Source of the DNA: Isoetes taiwanensis | Taxonomy: Eukaryota > Streptophyta > Lycopodiopsida > Isoetales > Isoetaceae | Length of the DNA stretch: 64,000 nt | Direction: 5' to 3' | Assembly (NCBI GenBank): GCA_021234155.1 | Contig: JAJEKV010000016.1 | Location: 1,674,001-1,738,000, forward strand | Shown: positions 58,201-64,000 of the stretch, one piece after another | Layout of the letters: each line of letters begins with the position of its first letter | Position numbering within the stretch: the first letter of the stretch is position 1 | Notes under the pieces: model-generated | The model's database searches: none | Told to the model about the DNA's origin: nothing | The model's input: only the letters and a program-made list of their open reading frames with translations | Program-made: the position numbers and the translations under genes

Positions 58201-58850
58201 TCTTACAGAGGTCAGCAATATCTGAATCTGTCAGATTTTTGCTTCAATCTGGCCAAGTCCTGAAACCACCGAGTTGGGTTTTTGCTTGAAGCATCCAAAA
58301 TGGTAAGAGAAGAGTCGGGTTTGAATCAAGTCATCAAGATCACACAACATAGGTTGAATTCAAGCATCAAAATGATGCACTAGAGCACGAATCCAGCAAA
58401 AATTCGAGATGGGTTTCATTCAGAATACTTAGCAAAGGCTAAGTTAAATCCGGCAGAAGATTGATGGGTTTGTTTGTTCAGCTTTTGCAAGCAGAAGGGA
58501 AGGCAGGCTTTGCAAAAGGAGAAAGGGATTTATTATCAACGCCGCCGTCCTCTCACCGAAGGGCACATGGTTAAGGTAGCAGCAGCAAAGGCATGTAAAA
58601 TCGCGGAGAAATCACGCATGCTAGAGGCACTTTAATGGCCCTCGGCCCTCGTAGCTCCTTCTCGCAGCCTTCTATTTTCTTCCGCTAATGTCTCGCAAAG
58701 ACCTTTTTAAAATCTCGCTAGCCCATTTGTCTGCTTCAGCCTTCGCCCTATACAAATTAATCACTCAATCAGCCCAAATACGCAAAAATAATAGCTCGAT
58801 CTCATGAATCATTCTCGATTTAGACAAAGCCTAGAAAGCTATCCCTGCTT
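55219..58850. other. HIP 3' flank and unassigned intergenic sequence
   Basis: The HIP 3' UTR likely ends near 55,290. CAAGGTTTTCGCTTTGCAC occurs twice at 55,865-55,902. Long minus-strand ORFs near 57,061-57,416 and 57,808-58,086 have no recognisable motif. Confidence 0.45.
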
Positions 58851-59840
58851 TTTTTTTTTTTTTTTTTTTTTTGAAGGTAAGATAAATTTATATTCGATAG
58901 GAAGAATTACATCAGAAAGATCCCAAAAGGATCAAATAACCTTGAAGTACAAAAGGATCCCATGTGGATCAAATATAATATTTGAAGCTTGGTACTTATA
59001 CTTTTCCTCAAACCTCTTCTTCCAGCCTAACTAGTACTACAGATCAAATCAACATCTTCCCAGCCTAGAGGAATACTACAGGAGACAAAAATAAATTTTC
59101 CACAAGCTACAAATATACCTTGAGTGCTCTATGAACCACCTCTTGCGAGAGAAGAGACGAACCGAGAAAGGCATGAAGAAAACATGAGCAATCTCCCGCA
59201 TTGCTCAAGGAAGCTAACTCAGCTCCAACTAACCTATTCTGCAAATTTATCAATACTGATTGTACCAGGAATATATGCAGTCGGCCTAGAATGAACCATC
59301 AGAAATGCTGCATTGTCGGGATATGAAGCAATCAGCCTGTGCTAGACCCCAAAGCCCAGCTACCAGACTCCTCCCTAAAGTCTGGCTCAAGATATATAGG
59401 CTTCCTCCTGCTCAATAAAATTCCCTAGCTCTAAGATCTCAAACAAATTCAATAAAATCATCCCGCATTGAAGATCCCGGCCCGATCTCATCAAAAAATC
59501 TGAAGACAGGCTAATCTATTCTCCTTCTTTTTCTTCAAGAAACAACTCTAAACCTTTCCGCTAGTAGGAAAGAGCAAGAGGAAGGGAAAAGCTTCTGGCA
59601 TTACAGACCTGAGGAAAGAATACAGCTGCCAATTATCTAGAAATTTGAAGCATCTTCTCTCATAGCCCTGCATCTTAATTGCTCAACCTTATAGGCAATC
59701 TGAGCCATTTCGGTGTGCATCCACAAAGGAAAGAAAGGCCAGCCCAGCCAAAAAATTGCCGCCTCGGCCGTGATCACTTGAATTATGCCCTTTCTTCTTG
59801 AGAGAATCGAACAAAACCTATGGAGATAAGGAAGGAAAAG
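58850..59840 (-). mobile_element. LINE 3' end (LINE C), 5'-truncated
   Basis: A T run at 58,850-58,872 followed by GAAGGTAAGATAAATTTATATTC is, on the minus strand, ...TATCTTACCTTC-poly(A), the same kind of end as LINE A (...CCTTC-polyA). The upstream part shows no readable RT block, so length is a guess. Confidence 0.5.
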
Positions 59841-60101
59841 TTTAGAGATTCAAGAAAGGGCAGAGGTATGAGGCGATAGAATGGCGGATATGCCGGATGA
59901 GATGGCGTAAGAAGAATTAGTGGTAAAAGGGCAAAAAGGGGCGGATTTGGGAAGGAAACATGGGCAAAAATTGGTGGCTATGGGGGCGGAAGCTTCAAAT
60001 CTCTCAAAAACTGGGCGAAATACCTTGATGCAGCATAGATAGTTTTGCAAAAACACGAATGGGCTGCTGGCCGACTAACTGCTCAATGGAAAACACAATG
60101 C

Positions 60102-60213
60102 TTACCTGAAGCGGAAGCATATCAGAGCAAAGATCCACGTTAGTGGATAATCTGGAGAAGGCCGGAGAGGCCGCCTTTGAAGAAACTCCAAGAAAACCAA
60201 AACGGAAGCGCAT
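60102..60213 (-). CDS. Possible first exon of an organelle-targeted protein
   Basis: MRFRFGFLGVSSKAASPAFS, then RLSTNVDLCSDMLPLQ, followed by a GTAAGC donor at about 60,101. Basic, Ser/Ala-rich and without acids in the first 20 residues, as in mitochondrial or plastid presequences. No following exon could be linked. A C-tract-rich 5' flank and a long T run (60,388-60,421) lie upstream. Confidence 0.3.
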
Positions 60214-60421
60214 GGAGGCGAATCGAGAAAACCATACACCAAAACCCTTATGCTAGCCATCGATCCGGAAAGAGAAGAAAATTGCAGCCACCGCAGCGCC
60301 GATAGCGGTGGATTAGGGGCGCCCCTTTCCCCGCGCCGCCTCTAGCCGCGGAAGGCGCCAAGAAACCATCAAAACAGCTTTTTAACTCTCTCTCTTTTTT
60401 TTTTTTTTTTTTTTTTTTTTT

Positions 60422-63205
60422 GTGAGCTGGCATTTTCTTACCTTGCCCTTCTATTTCAAACCGTGACTTCAACTTGCCTAGGCCTCAGATTTAATTGTTT
60501 TGTAAGCGCCGCTTTTGTTTCTCAGATATTGAACAAAACGATCGACGCTTTGATCATATCCAAAAAAATACATCCGTGCTTTTTCTTCACAACTTAACAA
60601 CCACTTCGTAAAAAATTCATCACCATAAAAAGTTGTTAGCAAACTCCAAATTAGGAAACGTAAAAAATCATATTCTACCTACATACCGATAGCAAGCGCT
60701 CGGGCCCTTAAATTTTAGGGCATGTAATTCTTTTGTGTCTTGGAGAAGTGGGCTTACCCGATTCAGAGTGGTATGCTCTCTCAAGCTTTCTTCAAGAAGA
60801 GCGATTGTTCTTTAGAAAGACGAAGTTTCTTTTCCTCGACATTCCACTATCTTCGCCATCGCCGGGCTCCTAGATGTGGCTTCGCTTTTAGCTCTTTCAA
60901 AGATCTAGATCAACGTGATTCGTCCCTATCTCGTTTTTGTATCTCCCCTTCTATTCATATGATCAATATGAAACGGAGATGTAATGCTATTTGGCTAAGA
61001 AACCGCCGCGATCTTCGCTAATCCAAGACGGAACTTGATTCATATCTAACCCCTTCTTGGCTAATCGCTATGCATCGAAGAATACATTTCTGAGCGGATT
61101 TGATGAGAGGAAGAAGGGGGGATATGAAGAAAAGAGTAATAGAAACAAATCCGGCACAGAGATGGATGGAACGAAGGCATAGCCATGGCGCTTATAGCCG
61201 GAAGAGGCCCGCCGGAAACGTTCGCCTGAAAATGATGACAATTCCAAAAATAACTCCGGTTCGAACAATCTTATATTTAGTCAGATATGGCGGAGATATA
61301 TGGAGAGGATATTTGAGTTTCAAAATATAAAACACGCAGTTATTATTAGGTGACTAGATGTGGGGAAGATGTTGTAGTTGTACATAGTACATAAAATGGT
61401 CAGAGAAGCTATAACTCATGCCTCATGATCAATGGCAATTTTTATCCAGTTTTAGTGGCAGGGAGCAGGAGGTTTTTTCCGAATTTATCACCAGTTTCAG
61501 GCTTCTGCTAGGATTTCTACTTATGTTCAAAACCTATTGAGTCTTTTAACAATACGAAACATCAACTTGGTCACCAAGGCGCTAAATTTTTTATAATAAA
61601 AAGGGAATATAAAAAGGCATTGTTTTTTAGTCAACGCCAAGAAGTTCCTCATGAAGTTAGATTCTGAAAAAAATAAAATCACCATGCTCCTTTTATCGAA
61701 CCATATATAAAGGATGTTCCCCGCTTTATTTTCTTTGATGAGAAAACCTGGGTTTGACACGCACTTTGAAAAAGCCGAAGTTCGACACGCGTCCTTGAAA
61801 AGAAGGAAAAACTTCTGGACGCTCCACGTGGAAAAAAAGCTGATGTACGCCCCGTTTCTTGCTCTTCAAGAAATCTTATTGATCTTTCTATTTCTTGCCC
61901 TACAATCGGGAGTGAGGCGCGCCCTGCAAGGATGGCTCATAGTGGCCCTTGACCTTTTTGGCGTTGGTCTAGGCTAGTGCAAAATTTCAAAAAATTTGAG
62001 CAAACGCTTGCTTTGGTCGCCAGAACTAGGGAAGAATGGCAATGGCAGCCATTCATTCATAGCCTCTCCTCAGGTTATTTCCAGAAAACACAAAAGGTCC
62101 GTTTCATTAACCCATTCACTGGTTAAATTTGAAGTTATGGCAAACGATATTGCTCGCTTTCGTAGTAGCTCGTTAGAATTTACAAGCTTTTACATGATGG
62201 GTCTCCCTCCTTGTGGGTTCGAAATGTCATTTTTTAACTTAATTGTTTTAATCCTCCATCATTTCCTTTTCTCGAGGAACGAGCAAATACTCCAAAGACA
62301 AATCTTCTCAGGCTAATAGCCTTATTCTTTTTTTTCCTGCCATTTTATTCTATCTTTTCTTGAATAGGGCAGCAGAGTAAGTGCCACTACTAGCCTTTAC
62401 CTCAAATTCCTTTGCTAAACGGGCCGGGTTTGACTAGTTGCAGCCTCTACTGGCGCCTCTAATATCTCGGATTAGTTTTGGCTCGCCTAGATCTCAACCT
62501 AAATGTGGGTTGTGCTCGCAGAACCGCTTGGGGAAGCTCAAATTTACTCGATTTTTATTTATGCAGAGAAGGCGAGGCTAGCACCGCCGTAAACTGCGGG
62601 TAAGTTTTACCTTTGTTTCTCTTGGATATAGAACTTACCTTGCAAAGTCAGATTTTGGGCAAATAATTGGCCAATTTGGGAGCCCGTGAGGCACTTCGTT
62701 TGTTTGCCCTAAATAGTTACAAAAACAGAGTCGAAATCCCTAAATCCGAGTTCCGCCGCACCAAGGCTTTCAGCCCAAATCGGAAGCGCTTTTGTAAGAC
62801 ATTTTCGTGACAATGGTCCCGGTCACGCGATTGCCATGCTTGGTGGGTTATCTCGGAGTTGGGAACATAGCCATGCAATGCTAAGATCCTTCCTTCATGA
62901 TTCAAACAGAACCCGACATTCGTGCTCGGGCTTGTGCACCAATCCTTATAGCCAAGAAGAATCTATTGCATGAAATTAGTGATATTAATTGGGTGTTCCT
63001 TTTGCATGCCTCGCCAAATTATTCTTGGATTTTGTTTTCAAGTACAACTCGGGCTTTTTCTTTGTAGCTATTTAGGCAATTGAATTTTCCTTATGATAAT
63101 GATGAATTTACTTACGGAAAAAAATGAAGCCAGAAAGATGCGAGGAAGATGTGCTTTGTTCATCACCATTAATCATAATTTCCTTCTTTCTGTTGCTTAA
63201 GGAAG
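60422..63205. other. Unassigned region with several mid-length ORFs (possible organelle-derived insertion)
   Basis: 60,740-61,330 and 61,714-62,316 contain several overlapping plus-strand ORFs of 76-106 codons, rich in Arg, Ser and Phe (CGFAFSSFKDLDQRDSSLSR; FWTLHVEKKLMYAPFLALQE). Base composition is more even and less AT-rich than the neighbours. This is reminiscent of plant mitochondrial spacer DNA, but I recognise no mitochondrial gene. Confidence 0.25.
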
Positions 63206-63283
63206 GTTCCAAGCGTCATTGCAGTATAAGCTGGAGAGCAGTCATGGTTCCAAGCGTCATTGCAGATAAGCTGGAGAGCAGTC
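63206..63283. repeat. ~39-bp tandem duplication
   Basis: GGTTCCAAGCGTCATTGCAG followed by (TA)TAAGCTGGAGAGCAGTC occurs twice in direct tandem. The rest of the window to 64,000 shows no recognisable gene. Confidence 0.85.
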
Positions 63284-64000
63284 CATTGCTACATGATCAA
63301 TATTGTAAGCATCTTATGACTATGTGATAAGTAAATGATTGAACATTCATTTCTAAGCTAAAGATGCACATACAACTCAAAATCATTCTTTTTTTCCTCA
63401 TGACATTACATGAGGCATAGCTGGGACCTTAAATTATTGCAGGGTTGTCACACATTAGCAAGGTATAGATTCAAAAGTTTACAATGACGAGGCATTTTAG
63501 AGGCACGAGTACCTGCAAGGTATGTAAACTGTCTGTATTGTGATTAGGGCCACATCAATGGCAGAGATTAGGGCCAAGAAGCACCCTGTTGCAGATATTC
63601 CACTGATTTATACAACGCATAGTCACATTAGTGTGAGCATAGGTTATTTAGTTGGTCTCTTGCAGCGCTATCTGACTCTTTATGTCCGTGCATATCACCA
63701 CTCTATAAATGTGTCAACAGATTGCGTATACATGGTGCCAAAGCAACCAATTAGCTGTTCAAATTTGGCATTATTTTTATTGTTCTGGTATGTTCTACAT
63801 GCAGCCGTGCCCAATTAATTATATTGTGATTGAATATGTGGAAACCCGTGCACACACACAACAACTATACCCATGTTGATTTACTAAATGCATGAATACT
63901 TAAAAATTTATCACGGGCATTTTCCTTGGCTGAATCACTTATGTCCCCTCGGATATGGCTTGATAGAGGTCAACAAATAGCCTACATTTTTTTTATGTTG

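Overview
The window looks like nuclear DNA of a land plant. It carries a plastid-targeted ADP-glucose pyrophosphorylase small subunit, a plant-type HSP70-interacting protein gene with 11 short exons and GT-AG introns, plant L1-type LINEs and a Ty3/Gypsy retrotransposon with a tRNA-Met-type primer site. Transposons occupy most of it, as in large fern, lycophyte or gymnosperm genomes; the sequence alone does not settle which. All assignments come from reading the sequence and remembered family motifs. No database search was run.

Layout. 1-0.9 kb: 5' end of an AGPase small-subunit gene (minus strand). 1.1-3.6 kb: non-coding, with two foldback hairpins. 3.6-6.1 kb: a 5'-truncated LINE (minus). 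About 6.2-15.9 kb: a decayed DNA transposon ('element 1') with a DUF7869-type transposase gene (minus), two small plus-strand genes sharing a duplicated promoter module, and a long plus-strand gene with a ParB-like IDGQH domain. 18.2-37.5 kb: a tandem segmental duplication that includes 3' exons of AGPase small subunit. The second copy is split by a 268-bp hAT-like MITE, by about 1.4 kb of unassigned sequence, and by an 8.2-kb DNA transposon ('element 2', 28,763-36,994). 37.5-42.5 kb: a Gypsy retrotransposon interrupted by a second LINE. 42.5-49 kb: mostly simple and tandem repeats. 49-51 kb: an intron-rich, unrecognised minus-strand gene with a Cys/His cluster. 53.2-55.2 kb: the HIP gene. 58.8 kb to the end: a LINE 3' end and unassigned sequence.

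Main result. Elements 1 and 2 appear to belong to one class of large DNA transposon. Each pairs a DUF7869-type transposase with a divergently transcribed protein that starts with a ParB-like domain. In element 2 that protein continues into a recognisable beta-class DNA amino-methyltransferase, with motif IV DLPYG followed by the SAM-binding motif LDAFSxGTTIACALRKG. ParB-methyltransferase fusions are familiar in phages and bacteria, not in plant transposons. Each element also has its own family of palindromes, CACGCCTGGCGTG in element 1 and GTGTATTCGAATACAC in element 2. These sit in promoters or the divergent intergenic region and in an intron of the ParB gene.

Caveat. Between about 18 and 43 kb the two duplicate copies differ mostly at CAG/CTG sites (one copy reads CTG where the other reads CG or CCG), and the normally invariant primer site TGGTATCAGAGC reads TGGTATCGAACC. 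This looks like long-read basecalling error at CHG-methylated cytosines, so frameshifts in that interval should not be read as biological decay without polishing.
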